A stretch of 64,000 bases of DNA, taken from Caprimulgus europaeus (Eukaryota > Chordata > Aves > Caprimulgiformes > Caprimulgidae). The stretch covers positions 32,920,295 through 32,984,294 of the forward strand of contig OU015524.1 in the NCBI GenBank assembly GCA_907165065.1, read 5' to 3'. Both the position numbers and the translations under genes were made by a program. Shown piece by piece: positions 28,340-41,700 of the stretch. The notes under the pieces were generated by a model. That model made no database searches. It was not told where the DNA came from and worked only from the letters and a program-made list of their open reading frames with translations. Positions within the stretch are counted from its first letter, which is position 1; every line of letters begins with the position of its first letter.

Positions 28340-28980
28340 AATTATCGGTTTTCATCATTATTGTTACATTGATCTTATCCTGTTTGATTTGTTGGAATGC
28401 TTGGCAGAGTACTAATTCCCCTTCATGAAGACATGATGAACACTTCTGATGATTTTCTTGTCCTTCATGTGCCTGGAAATTGTTTCTAGGATTAGTTGTT
28501 CCATCACCTTCCAGAAATCAAGATGACACTGGCCTGTAGTTCCCTGGATCCTCCTTGCCCTTCTTAAAGATAGGAGTGATGTTTACTTTAGTCTTTGGTT
28601 GCTTTTCCTAGTCACCTTGATTGATCAAAGATTATCAAGAATGGCCTCACAATAACATCATCCATCTCCCTCAGCACTCATGGGTGCATCTCATCAGGGC
28701 CCATCAATTTATGTATGTCCCATTTGCTTAAATATTCCCTGCCCTGATCCTCTTCCATGAAAGGTGCATCTTCCTTAATTCAAACTTCCCCTCGGTGTCT
28801 GGGACCTGGGAAAACTGAAGGCTGGTCTTGTTAGTAAAGACTGAGACAAAGGCATTCAGTACTACAGTCTTTTCCATGTCCTGTGTAACTAGGTCATCCA
28901 TCTCATTCAGCAGGGGCCCACACTTTCCCTAGCCTTCCTTTTGTCACCTGTGTACTCATCTTGTTATCTTTGACATTAAG
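28340..28980 (-). mobile_element. Decayed CR1 LINE fragment, start of reverse-transcriptase domain
   Basis: Read on the minus strand, this stretch gives broken pieces of the CR1 ORF2 region just before and within the fingers of the reverse transcriptase: a GPDE-HP-VLREM-like stretch, then an SIIF-like segment, then remnants of the basic EGQGGSRELQASVILISG stretch that corresponds to the conserved 'pass the kit, accept the structure' block. Several stops and frameshifts interrupt it, so it is long dead. Neither a CR1 3' tail nor a target duplication adjoins it. It is an internal fragment, either truncated at both ends or cut by later deletion. The edges are approximate. Confidence 0.75.
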
Positions 28981-31900
28981 CTTTTTTTTCCGTGTTGCAG
29001 TTTATGAAACCCAGTACAAGAATGCAACAGTTAAACATCAACATAAGATCAGTACATATATGTCTAATATATAGCTAACATAAAGTCAACATGAATATCC
29101 TGTGCCACTGGAAACAACCAATGGCTTCAGTCTTGGCAGGCAAAAGAAATTTAATAAAAACAAAGGGAAGATACCTTATTCTTTGTTTCTCCTTACAAAA
29201 TGAAGTTATGGGGGATGGAAATGATCTATTACTTTCTTTTTAACAGTTTTCAGGAGCATTTCAAAAGGTCTTGATATAGGTGCATTTTAGTATCCTAAAA
29301 ACTCGATCAGCTGTTTATATAGTTTCGTTGCAAGAACTGTTACTACTTAAAATCTTTTCCATTTTGATTAATTTATCAGTATCTCCGCAGAGCCATAATT
29401 TCTACTGTTGCAAACAATGATTGCTAATGGCTATAACTCAAAACTATGTGAACTTAGGTAAACTTTCTATGGCATATTAATATTGATGGTCTACCCATTA
29501 TAGACATTTCCTTGTCTTCCTAAGATGTAGTGTGTACAGACTTCTACTTCAGAAAACCTCAGTATCTTAATAAAGAATAAAGCTAAAATGTAATATGAAA
29601 TTAAAAGTACAGTAAGTTTCCAAAACCAGATTGATGTTTATAACAAGTAATTTTTCCTCTGCTAAACTGCTCTGAAAATGAAATGTGCCTCTTTTGTGGT
29701 TTATGGTGTTACAGGCAAGATTGGTGGTGGAGTCGATACTCCAGGCAACAAAAATACATGCAGATCTCTACAGATGTCCTTACCAAAAAATTTTACTTGC
29801 ATTTGGTCCAAGCTGTCATGACTCCATTGATGTAGGTTGTCATTTGGTAGAACTCTTAAAATATTCTTATCCCACCATTCAGAGTAATTTTTCTAAAACT
29901 GAGGAAAATATGTGGAAAAAGAGAATTTAAATACTCTATTTGTTGTCAAAAACCAGAATATACAAACGAGGTAAATTTTGTTGAGAGTATTCTATCTTAT
30001 TTTTAACATATTGGTCTAGTTGAAAAAGACAGGCAAGTTTATTAACATAAACAGCCTTTTTCTGGTCTAAAACAGAGGTGACAAATGTTGTTACTGCAAC
30101 ATGGCAAAAACATGAAGAATATCAAAACATAGATATTTAATTTGCTATTACTTAACTGAAATCTTCATCTTAAGCACAGAAGTCTAATTTAGAGTTGATA
30201 GGTGACTCAAGTGCCTAATGTATTGGCCCTTTCTTATATTTAGTAAAATTTTTACAACTGCATCAACTGTTGAGGGGAAGAGATTTAGACTCCTACAAAG
30301 CAAAGAGAGGGAAATGCGATCTATTTCTAAGAAACAGTGTTTAACAGGAACTTCACAGTGCAGTATAAAATGTATGTCCTGTTTTATGAGAAGTTATCTG
30401 AAATGTGTGATTCCAGTATAGGCAAAAGTAAATCTTATTTATTTAGAAGTGTCAGCATCATTGGGTGGGTCTCCTAAAGTTCTTGTGGGTTTGACTTCAT
30501 ATTTTCCTTGGTATCCACCCCCTGAGCTTCTGCCAAGCCTACCATGCTTCATTTCAGGCTCTCTCTTTGTACCCACTAATTAAGGACTTTCAATGTGTGC
30601 TTGTATTATACAATCAAATATGATCTCACAGGCTACTTTAAAGAAGTAAATGGTTGCAAATAGTAGCTGAAAATTATTTTTTCTCTTTTGAGACATATAA
30701 GTTGTCATATTTGAAAAATAAAATATTTCTGCAATAATTTTGGTATCAGAATATGGGAAAAACTTGGCTGTATCAATAGATAGATAACACTGCTTCATTC
30801 CTCACTGCTGGTATCTGCAAAAAATTTTCATGCTAAGTAGCCTCTAAATGCACCTTTGGGTCCTCTGCTCCCACTTTGAATTTAGTAACTGTGCTGCCCA
30901 TTGGCTCTTTAAAGAAAATATAAAAGCATAACTAGATAAGATAAAAGTAGGCACACTGTAAATCATTAATACTAGTGCAGATATTCTACAGCATCTTGAA
31001 GCCATGCCATGTAATATGAGAAACAGAATCCATAACTAACAGAAACAAAATCAGACCAAAATGGTCCGTTTAACTGAGTCTAACACATCCTAGGAAAATA
31101 TACGCTCTGTGAGGTAAGGGCCATGACAGTATATTAAGTTGCTATTAAGTTTTCTTTTATCTTGTAATTCTCACTAGCGTTGTGCTTTGCAATATTTGAC
31201 TGGTAGACAAACCAGTATACTAATTTTCCAGAAGAAGAAAATGAGGGAAATATTTTAATAGTTTCAATCTTTTTAGATTGAGATCACGCTAAGATTCAAT
31301 CTGACTTACCACGACTATCATCAGGCTTTAAAGTTCAAGAGGATTTTGTTGCAAAAGTAGAGCTATAAAAAACATACAGCTGTGTTAATAGGAAAAAATA
31401 TTTTGTATTGTACTGTTACCTGATATTTCTTAAAAATAATGAAACTGAAGAAAGTCAGCATGATTAAAGTCAGCTGTCATACTCCTTTTGGAGTTTTGTT
31501 GTTGTTGTTCTGTGGTCTTGGTCAATCTTAAAATAGCCAATTTAATCTTGTTTTAAATTAAGTTTATAATTCATTTAACCTTTTTTTTAAAAAAAAAACC
31601 TCACTGCCTTACTATTCCTGCAGAGGAATATTAATTAATGAAGAAACCTACTCCTAATGGGATTCTTGTAAGTGGTTGGGTTTTGGTTTTGGTTTTGGAA
31701 GCATTCCAGTTGAACTTCAAAAAAATTGACTTTTGCAAAATTGTCATTGTATGTAACATATTTTTTTTGTTTTTTTATTTCAGTAAACTTAAAGCAATCC
31801 CATTTTTAGTAATCATATATCCTCTACAATATTAACTGCAGTAGAAATGGTACTTGTCTTTGATTTGTGTCCGACATACTTCTGTAAAAGTTTGTTCTTT

Positions 31901-32919
31901 ACTGTTAGGCATTTGCAGTGTTTAATTTAGTGGTGAATTATCTTCTCTTTATAAATTATGTCAACATGCACAGAATAGCTTGTCTTGTCAATCAACTAAT
32001 TTTATGTGGATAAAATGATGCCTAGGTAAATGACCAATTAACTCAAGGGTTTGCACAGTAGAAATTTTCATTTGTGGAGTGCAGTCTGACCTGCCCAGAT
32101 CAATATTCGGTAAAACAATAAACATGCTCAATCTCAAGAAACTATTCATTTTACCCTCTTCCCTCCCCTGTAAATAAACAAAGAAACTCCAGTGCCAGAG
32201 AGATTAAATTATGACGATGTTAGTTCTTTGAGTCTGAATATTCTGGTTTTCTTTTAAGGTTTTTAACTTTCCCAAGGACTATGTTTTGCAGTTCAACACT
32301 GCAGGGGTACAGTGAATAACCTTGTTTTATGTCTTTCTCATTTTTGAATTGCAGTTTAATGAAGGTAGCCATATGTAATACACATGCTTTTCATGAAGAA
32401 TTTAGCTGAGCTTTACAGTAGGGAAGTATTTGTTGTATATTGGTTTGGGATCTGTTTTTCTATTTTTAAGTATTTATTCTTTGTTGACTCATTATTCCCA
32501 AGCTCCGTTGCATCTACTTTTTTCCATTCGGAACAGATGGCTATAATATCTTAAGGGATCCTGGTAAAGATGTAATGAATTATGCTTACATGCAAACACT
32601 TCTAACACCTCAGTTCTACTACAAAGACTTAAGAAATAATTTGTCTTTATTTTAATTTGGAAGTGTCCACAGTTCCCTTTTTCTTATCTGATAGTAAATG
32701 GAAATACATGATAGCAAGAACAAGTTGACAGTCTTTGTAAGCATGAAGACTCACAATTCACACTAACTGCCATCCTGAAATTCTTCAGGCAACCCTCACT
32801 TGAATGAGAGCTTTCCCTTAACCAAGGGGACTTTTTTCTCCTATTGATTTCAGTGGAAGAGTTGGCAATTCTTGTCCAATTGAGCACTTGGTGGGAATGG
32901 AAACCCAAAGTCTTCTATT

Positions 32920-33879
32920 TGTCCAGCCCTATTCAATATATTTATCAATGACCTGGATGAAGGGTCAGAGTGTACCCTTAGCAAGTTTGCTGATGATACA
33001 AAACTGGGAGGAGTGACTGACACAGAAGGCTGCTGCCATCCAATGTGACCTGGACAGGCTGGAGAGTTGGGCAGATAGAAACCTAATTAAATTCAATAAG
33101 GGCAAATGTAAAGTGCTGCATCTGAGGAAGAGCAACCCCATGTAGCAGTACAGGTTGGGGACAAATGTGTTGGAGAGCAGCGTAGGGGAAATGGACCTGG
33201 GGGTCCTGGTGGACAACAGGATGACCATGAGCCAACAATGTACCCTCACAGCAAGAAGGCCAGTGGCATCCTGGGATGTATTAAGAAGACAGTGGCCAGC
33301 AAGTCGACGGCCGGTATCCTCCCCTTCTACTCTGCCCTGGTGAGGCCTCACCTGGAATACTGCATCCAGTTCTGGGCTCCCCAGTTCAAGAACTACAAGG
33401 AACTACTGGAGAGAGTCCAGCACAGGGCCACTAAGATGATTAGGGGACTGGAGCATCTACCATATGCGGAAAGGCTGAGAGATCTGGGTCTGTTTAGCTT
33501 GGAGAAGAGGAGGCTGAGGTGGGGTCTCATCAGTGCTTATAAACATCTAAAGGGCAGGTGTCAGGAGGATGGGGCCAGACTCTTCTAAGTGGTGTGCAGT
33601 GACAGTACAAGGGGCAATGATCACGAAGTGGAAAACACAAGGTTCAACTTAAACATAAGGAAATGCTTCTTTACTTTGAGGGTTACAGAGCGCTGGAACA
33701 GGCTGCCCAGAGAGGTTGTAGAGTCTCCATCTCTGGAGACATCCAAAACCCACCTGAATGTGTTCCTGTGTGATCTGATGTAGGTGATCCTGCTCTAGCA
33801 GGAGGTTTGGACTAGACGATCTTCAGAGGTTCTTCCAACCCCTACCATTCTGTGATTCTGTGATTTTGTGATTCTGTGA
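32920..33879 (+). mobile_element. 5'-truncated CR1 LINE, reverse-transcriptase palm to 3' end
   Basis: The element starts abruptly at about 32920 in the reverse-transcriptase palm. One frame gives [12 protein letters not shown] and then the catalytic FADDTKLGG box at 32986-33012, the CR1 form of the YxDD motif. Frameshifts follow. Later frames give the usual CR1 ORF2 end ([52 protein letters not shown]), interrupted by stops. The 3' end has the CR1 hallmark GATCTTCAGAGGTTCTTCCAACCCC-type block (partly altered), closing in three to four copies of a GATTCTGT-type octamer at 33850-33879. It is a dead copy, in the same orientation as KIF6, inside the large intron. Confidence 0.95.
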
Positions 33880-34288
33880 AAAAGTCACTTCTGCAAAACA
33901 GATGTGTGGGCAGATATGTGGACAGATGCCTTTCCCATCAGAATACATGGTCTAAACAGCTATTCCTAAGTCTGCTTTTGTTAACAGTCTTAATGCTCCT
34001 CCTTCTCTTCTGGAGAGTTGTTTCCAGTTATTTTTGCAGGTTAAACTTGCATCCTCTGGCATGATAGCTAATGGAACTCCCTTGGAGCTCTCACACCAGG
34101 ACCAAAATCTGCTTACAAGGTGGGGTTGTGAGGAGACACTGTGATTCTGCCTTCTGACAGGAGATATCAATTTCATGCCCTTGTATGACAGGTTTTTCCA
34201 TACTTAACTGTAGAGCAATGTAAATTTTTTCTGTGAGTTTCACACATTAAACTTTATAAAGGTTCTCCCTCAGCAATAAACCCTATTT

Positions 34289-34321
34289 CAACAAACAAAC
34301 AAACAAACAGACAAACAAAAA
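34289..34321 (+). repeat. Short (ACAA)n microsatellite
   Basis: About seven ACAA/AAAC units with one G interruption. It lies about 400 bp after the end of the CR1 element and does not belong to it. Confidence 0.8.
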
Positions 34322-37300
34322 AGAAGGCAGTGAGACTCAGAACTCTGGAAGTGCCATTTCCAGTTTGAGCACTCTTGAAATCTTTATGAAAAAAAACACA
34401 AAAATAAAATCCTTAAAAATTGTCCGGTATTTATAAACTAGGATCACTAAAGCAAGCTGCAATAGGATTTGTGGGTGTTAGATACATTTAAAAATCAGCA
34501 TGGCATGGTCATTTAAATGTGTACAAACAAGTTTGATTACTTGTGACAACAAAATAGGTCTAAGTTTATACATTTGCGTGCACCTTACCCACTCAGATAT
34601 AGTCTTTGAGTAATCCCAGTGGATACTATTTATCTTAAAAATAGCATTCAGCCCTATAATTTCTCTGCTGGCAGTTGAGCATCCAGTGCCACGCTATACC
34701 CTACATGTACTTTTAACTTATTTTCCTAATTAAAGTTTGTGAGGCACTAAAGGGTTTTTGTTTAGGATGGCTGTTAAATAGCATTTGTGTATGTAGCAGC
34801 ATAGAATAAGTTATCTCTAAATTAGTTAGTGATAGAATAGGCTGCATAATATCTGTCAGGGGCTTTGCAGATATGCAGGCCTCTACCAGCTGTAGGCATA
34901 CAAGGGAGTCTTGAAATCACTCTGATCTTTTAATGTCACCTCAAAAAATAACCAGCCACATCCAAAAGTCTTATTACATTTTTGTTTGGTGTATTTTGAA
35001 TTATTACTGATTTCAAAAGTTTAACCCATTATCAATACTACAGCAAACTTTCTATTTTGGTCATTTCGGATATTGTTGCTCTAGTTTAGAGCTTGTGAGC
35101 CATCATCGTCATTGTCCCTTCTGACTTACCCATGCTCAGTGGGACAGCTGTAATTTGCACATTTTGCGAGAGGAGCCTATTGAAATGAAACTTTGTGTTT
35201 AATGGGAAAGTTGGTGGAGTGCACTGGATAGGAGTACAGACTGAAATCAAACCTTCAATGAGAACATCCTTAAACATTCAGATGCAGGATATAGATAAAA
35301 CCTGAATTTTCCCAAAATTTCAGCTGTTTGAATTTGATGTAAATAACAATAGGTTTGCTGTAAATTTCACATTGTGAGTCAGGCATATTTGTGAGTGTTT
35401 TAATATTAAAGCAAATTTACACAACCTAAGAGGAAAGGTATAATTAGAATTAAATTGTTAAAAAAATTATCACTTTTAAATGCAACCCTGTCAACTGGGA
35501 GTTCATGAATGTGATTACAAGTAAATTTTATGCTTTTACTAATGATCTGAATTATTTTTATGGTAATAAGTATTCCAGTTCACATTGTAATGACTTGATG
35601 ACATATATTTCCTGGTTCTCATCCTGTAGGATATAATGATTCTTCCTTAGATAAGAATCTTCAACTGTTTTTTTTGTAACACTGTGCCACACTATTAAAG
35701 GACAGGAAAAATTGTTTGGCCTGTAAAAGAAATTGTTTTCTACAAGTCGTCAGTTTTAGCTCAACTGTTTGGCTACCTTGCCAAAAATGTGTTGTCATCA
35801 GTGGTTCCTTCTGTTAGTTCTGCTTTTATTCATATCATGTATATATTGCTATACATAGGTTTCAATTCACAGCTAGAGAAAAACAGAAACTCAATAGCAC
35901 TTTGTTTTAAAAGAACATATAACTTACTTGTTTGAATTAGGCCCTGGAGAAACAGCATGCCAATAATATTAGTGCACCTTTGCACTTGGAGGCCATTTGA
36001 AAGAAGGTGAAGCTACTTTATGAACTTAAGTGTTATTTTAGGAAATATAAACAGCATGTTTGAAAATACAATATCAAGCGTGGAGAGGGAATAATCTTCA
36101 TTACTGAGCAGAATGAAAATAAAACCACTCCATTAAGCTTCCAATGTTTCTTGCAGTCTTTTACTAGTATTAATGTTGCTGTATTCCTTTATTGTCATCC
36201 TAAACATCTCTGTGATCATCTACCGGCTGCAACATTCTTCTGTAGCTGTTTTATGCTCATGTTATGCTGAGGTACAACCGTAATGGTCCCTTCTAAGCTC
36301 CTTTCCTTAGATACCATTTTCAGAACGTAATTGTTTACTACTTCATCTATTTCTGTATTTTCTTAAAACGGTCTGTATAAACCAGAAAATTTCCCCTTAA
36401 CAAGAGTTCTGCAGATCTATTTTTGTGTGCTTTGTTTGGCTGTAGAAATCTGCTGCCTCCTAATGTAGTGCTGGAAAATTATTATCAGATTACCTTTAAT
36501 TTTGGTTGATGCATTTCTGCCAGGCAGAAGCAATAATTGCTGTAATGGTTTTGTTTTCCAAACTTACTTCTACTCTCAAAGGCAGCATATTGCCAGAAGG
36601 GTTAAATGCTTTACGTTGCAGTGTTATGTATGAGTAAGGGTGTTTCATTGTTTATTTTAGGCTCAGCCATGAGTTTCATCCAGGCTTTCTGCACTTAATG
36701 AAAACTTTTTGTACAATAAAAGCAATTCTAGAGGGTCAATTCAGGCTGCATATTAAAATCGGTGCTAGTGATGGGATGAATGTGCTATAAAATTCTGCCT
36801 GCAAAGCTGCCTGTTTTTCTTCAAGGCAAGCATGAAACATGAACATTATATTCTCAGGTCATCATCACAGAAAAATATATTTCCCTAAATCCTCTTGCTC
36901 CTTTGGATCACACAGCAGTATCTTTCCTGCATTGTATCTTTCTTTGATTTTCTTATTCAAAAAGGGCGGAACATTTCTGTGTGCTTTGCCATTCAAACAT
37001 TCCTGGTGGTTCTATTTTCAACCTAAAATTTTTAAATTAGTAACAGATGTGCTGATTCTTTTGACTGAAACAGAGAGCAAATTTTTCTACTGTATTTTGA
37101 ATAAAGTTTTTTAAACTTTTATTAATTATTGAACCCAGAGAGCTAGTTTTAGTTACCAGCCTTCACTGTAAACAGTATCTTACACCACGGAAATCTCACT
37201 GCAGCCAATGGGGAGTAATCCTGATGTTATAAGTATGATGAGTGACAGCAGAACATATTAGGTGTGGCTATAAAATGCAGCTTTCAGAGCTAGACCCCAA

Positions 37301-38600
37301 TAAGGTGTAGCATCCCAGTATTGCGTATCCCAAACTGTTTAGGTCTGTTTTGTTAATCGTCATCCCCACTTACACCAAAACTGCAAAGCAGGTAGCCTGG
37401 AAAATAACTGGCATACATGCATACCTATATTATTGCTGGTCTGTTAGCACTAAATCTATAGAAAACTCTTGCACAGGAGAACTCCCAGGAAATTTTATAG
37501 CCCTTGTGCACAATAGATTTGAGGGTCTCGATAGCTCTGAAGCAGGAAGGAAAGCTTTTAAGTAGGACAGAAGAAAGACTCTACAGGAAAAAGAAACTAA
37601 GGAGAATCAAATTCCAGTTTAAGGAGTATCATTTGGAGGTTTAAGTTGCAGCCATGAGGCTGAATTAGAGGTGAAGGAATTTTGGATTTTTCACACAGTT
37701 TGACTGTGAGATTCATCCTGCTTCATGTTCCTCAACTATATTCCCTACTGTAATTTATTTAAGTGCTAGTCTCATCTTTTCTCTTTGCTTAATTATTGAC
37801 ATATATGTACTTCTGATAACACAGATGCTGGTGTGATCTTTCATTCTCCTTAAGCCTTTGAATTTTTTTGTTAATGCTAATACATATACATGATTTCCTA
37901 CTTGGATCTGTAGTTCATCTTGCACTGAGAACTTATAAATAATACAGACTGTAATATTTTGACATAGTGGTTTTTAAAAAGATTTGAAGGCCAAATAGGT
38001 CTTGACCTTCTGGCGCACAAAAAGAAACAAACACCATGTTGAAAATGTAAAAGGTAGGAACCAACTATTTTTGTAGGTACAATACCTGTTTCACCTAAAA
38101 GAGGATGAAAAACATTGAGTAAGAGGGATGGAACTTATACATAATTAAAAGAAGGCTGATTTTTTTTCTTACAAGAATACTGAAAATATTCAAGGTATGT
38201 TTAGGCGCCAATATGAAACAGGGATGAAAAAAGTACAGAAGCAAATTGCAGTTTGTTGTTGTGAAAATACCTCTGGCTCAAACTTAAGAATATTTCACAT
38301 AGTTTAAATTTTAAAAATTCGTTTTTACTTATGAACATTTTATCATGAACATTATGAATGTTTTCTCATGTCTTGAGAAATTATACAGCCCAAATATTCA
38401 GACATTAGAGAAGTGAAGTTAAACAAAATTAGTTTGTCAGATAAGATAAATCTTTTGTCAAAAATGCTTTCCTGTTGGTGGAACACTGAATTTAGTCTTC
38501 CGAGTGCTTTAAGACTCCTGGGCTGACTTGCTGTATGTGTCTAAATAGCAGTTAAATAAATGCAAAATGTCTGTCCTTTGATGACTCTGAAGTAGTTCCC

Positions 38601-38623
38601 TTTTTCTTCTTCTTCTTCTTCTT
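38601..38623 (+). promoter_or_regulatory. KIF6: (TTC)n tract acting as polypyrimidine tract of the next KIF6 exon
   Basis: About six TTC repeats preceded by TTTTT, followed by TTGGGGCAG and then the exon at 38631. The repeat sits where U2AF binds, so it must serve as the polypyrimidine tract. The acceptor itself is unusual, having four G residues just before CAG. The role is inferred from position. Confidence 0.7.
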
Positions 38624-38630
38624 GGGGCAG

Positions 38631-38733
38631 GAGGAAAAATGTCACTTGGATGTCAGGAAGCTTTTGAAATTTTCAAGCGGGACCATGCTGACAGTCTAAC
38701 CATGGAGGACAACAAACAGCTTCTAAAACAGAG
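38631..38733 (+). CDS. KIF6: KIF6 exon: highly conserved stalk segment
   Basis: This 103-bp exon is the most conserved of the set. With the G from the previous exon it reads GGKMSLGCQEAFEIFKRDH, followed by ADSLTMEDNKQLLKQ. The human form I recall is MSLGCQEAFEIFKRDHADS then VTIDDNKQILKQ, so nearly every residue is kept. This contrasts with the variable linker before it and suggests a partner-binding or folding role in the tail, although no function is established for it. Both exon ends are sound: the acceptor is GGGGCAG after a TTC repeat, and the donor is the full consensus AG|GTGAGT. It leaves phase 2, and the AG joins G of the next exon to give Arg. Confidence 0.95.
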
Positions 38734-41700
38734 GTGAGTGCCACAGTAAGATACAGCTGGAGACAGTCATCTGAGGGTTCATTATGAGTCTAATAGGAAC
38801 GTGTAATTTTACACCAGACATCTCAGGCTTCTATTGAGAACTTGGTAGAGAAACTTCGCCATTTCTTACTGGGGATATTTCATATTCAGAAGGCACTGAG
38901 TGGTGACAGAATAAAAGTCTGGATAGAATATGAAAGTGGCATGAGGAATCTTCGTGTATTTTTCCTCTGGTTTTATTCATCTTATCTTCATAGTCACATT
39001 GAAGCAATGTGGTAAATGGCATTCATGATCATGAATTATCTAGAGGAAGTAAGATCCATGTGACTGTATCAATTACTGCAATTTTCATTGTCAAAAATGC
39101 TTCATTGGCTTTGGCACTGAGTTGGACAGTAAGCTAGGAGATGTTTAACATGCTTTTGTCTGTTGTTCCTAATTCATTTGCCAAGTGATTTTAGCTTCTC
39201 TCTGCCACTTTTGCACTCAAAAACAGAAATAATACTTTCCTCCTCCACTTTTATTGTTAATGCTGGCAAAACCCTTCCAAATCTTCTGGTGAAAATAGTG
39301 AGAATGACAAAATATATGAAAACAATTTTTTATAAAGCAGATATTAAACATCTCAGAAATTAGGCCACCAATACTTGTTTTGAGATTGGAAATGCCAAAA
39401 GCAGATCTTTCAATCCACCCTTGTAACTAACATTTCCCCTAAGTTTTTGTTTTCTTTTTCCTTTTTTTTGTTGTTGTTGTTGTTTACCTGGGATTTTCTC
39501 CTTCTCCAGGTTTCTCCTGATTTGTTCTGCTTTCTTAATAACACAATTTTCACACTTAATTGGCACAAAAGACATTGTTTTCAGGGTCACTGAGTCTTAT
39601 ACTCATTTGACTGCAGTAAAATTGAGGCAAGAAATTATTTCCACTTCTCTGTGACTTATTCAAGATCTTTCTATTTATCACTTTTCTGAACTGGTTAGCT
39701 TTCTACTTGGGTCTATAACTTAGCCACAGGATCACAAAATATCAAGGTATTAGATGTAGGTAAGAATTTATCCATGTAAATTGGATATTTAGTAATGTCT
39801 TTCTTCTAATCAATGTATCAGATGATGCCACATCACTGCATCATCAATGCATAAATGATTACACTGCAATTATTGCTGTCTATTGAGCAGAAAACTTCAT
39901 GGTCACAGCATGATAATGAGAGCAGTACAATTCTGAGCCGTGCTCTGAATTTCCTCTAGTTAATCACAATTCTTCCATATTTTCTCTGTTTGTTATTACT
40001 ATGAAGCAAACTAGTACTTCCTTCTGGTTTCAGAACATGTAATAGAGATGGGCAGAACCCACAAAGTTTGACACCAGATTTGCTTTCCCTAAAGAAGAAA
40101 GAGATTCAGACTAATGCTTTGGGTAACCCCTCTCTAATGTAAATCAGCTGATTGCTGAAATCAGCGCTAATGTGAATGTTGATACTCTAGTTGCAAGTTT
40201 TCCCCTGCCATTTGCAGTCATTTTTAGCAAAGATGCCTATATAAAGTCCAGTCTGTAATTTGGAATGCAGACTCTGAACTATCAGTTACACAAAAGCTCT
40301 GTTACCCAGCCAGTGTTCAAATTGCACGGGAAGAATTGTGTGGACACCACATGTTTAAAGGTTACCATAGCTTCCCTTTGTATTTAGGCCTCTCCTGTTA
40401 ATAATTTTGTTTATAGTTGCATAACCAGTTCTGTCATACCACAAACTGTATTTGGTTCACAAATTACCTATTTTCAGCTGTCGGATTTTTTCCTTTGGTT
40501 ATTTTGGGTAGATTTTTTGGCTTGCTAATTTTATTATTCTTATATTAATTGAGTGGTGAACTGTCAGTGAGCCTAGTTGGAAGTTTGACTGTGAAAGTTG
40601 CAACTGTTGCTTGAGCTGTGAAATTATTTGTATAGATGGTGAATGTACGTAGTCATACATATAAAATATACATATATTTTTTCTGTAAATACCTACATAT
40701 AAACAATCAAATGTAATTAGTTGGTTAAATCAAATACTGAAAAGCATTCATCTTTTTTTGAAAAGGAGTATAAAATAAATACTGTTTTTAACATAAAATT
40801 TTTCACCTCCTGCTTCAGAGCTCTTTACAAGGGCAGTATCATAATAATGTAACTCAGCACCATCTCTGGATTTAAAAAGTGGGGAAACTTATTAGTTAAG
40901 GATAATTTTTCTCTGAAGCTCTTTTACTGACTTACTGTTCAAGTGAAAGACAACAGATTCAAGCTATCCTATTAAGACAGTTGCCTATGGGAAATGGCTT
41001 TGGTAAGGTAGAAAAGGTGAACTTCGACAGCTTAGTTTGCAATTAATACAAAGCAATTATTTTTCATTTTTCTTCTGTACATTAGTAACTACTGCCCTGC
41101 TTAAAAAAAAAAAAAAAAATCTGTGTTTATGCCCAGACAGAATAAGATTTCTGCAATTTGGACTTCGTATACTTGACTTCAAGACAATAATATCCTGTTT
41201 CTGAGTGCAACCATGTTCTCTTAACATTGTTTCTCTGAGGAGGAGAAAAATGTATCTCATTTTCTGGTGAAATATACTACCAAAGTAGTCTTCCCAACTG
41301 AGCCACTCCAATGTAATATTGCATACTGCACAAAGCATTTAAATCCTATCCTAGTCAATATTTCCAGCAGTAAAATTCTACTGCGCTTACAGATGTGGTG
41401 TAAATCTAGTTTCCATTTTGTTGTTCTCCATTAATTTTTTTCCACTTCCTTCTTTCCTTACTTTCTGTGTTTCAGCTGGCTAGCAGCTAACTTGTTTTTT
41501 CAATACCTATGGATGAGTTTCATGGAAATGATGAGTTTCACTTAAGTCATTTGTTGTAATTTCTAATAATTAAAAACGGGTGAATGTTCATTTAATTCAC
41601 TAAATGTCTCCATTCTCTCATTAGACAGCCTCTGAGTTCGTCTTGGTTTACATTATGAGTTAGAGATTTGTTTTTCAAAATGTTTATTTTTTAATTACTG

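Larger units (their letters stand above)
10742..38630 (+). other. KIF6: Large KIF6 intron, 27.9 kb
   Basis: A phase 1 intron between GTTAGT and the acceptor TTCTTCTTGGGGCAG. Direct joining of its two flanking exons gives the expected protein with no missing segment, so no constitutive exon is needed inside. Listed separately within it are a solo LTR, a decayed CR1 reverse-transcriptase fragment, a CR1 3' half and a small ACAA repeat. The remaining sequence is AT-rich (roughly 10742-19797, 20455-28340, 28980-32920 and 33880-38600), and its short open frames have no recognisable homology and no paired splice signals. I saw no tRNA, rRNA or obvious hairpin gene, though small RNAs and enhancers cannot be excluded by eye. 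Confidence 0.8.

Noticed and set aside
31676-31699. (GGTTTT)n-like stretch considered as an interstitial telomere repeat
   Set aside because: Only about three units and the unit is not the vertebrate TTAGGG.
33155-33783. Several open frames on both strands as possible genes
   Set aside because: They are frames and antisense shadows of the CR1 ORF2 remnant.
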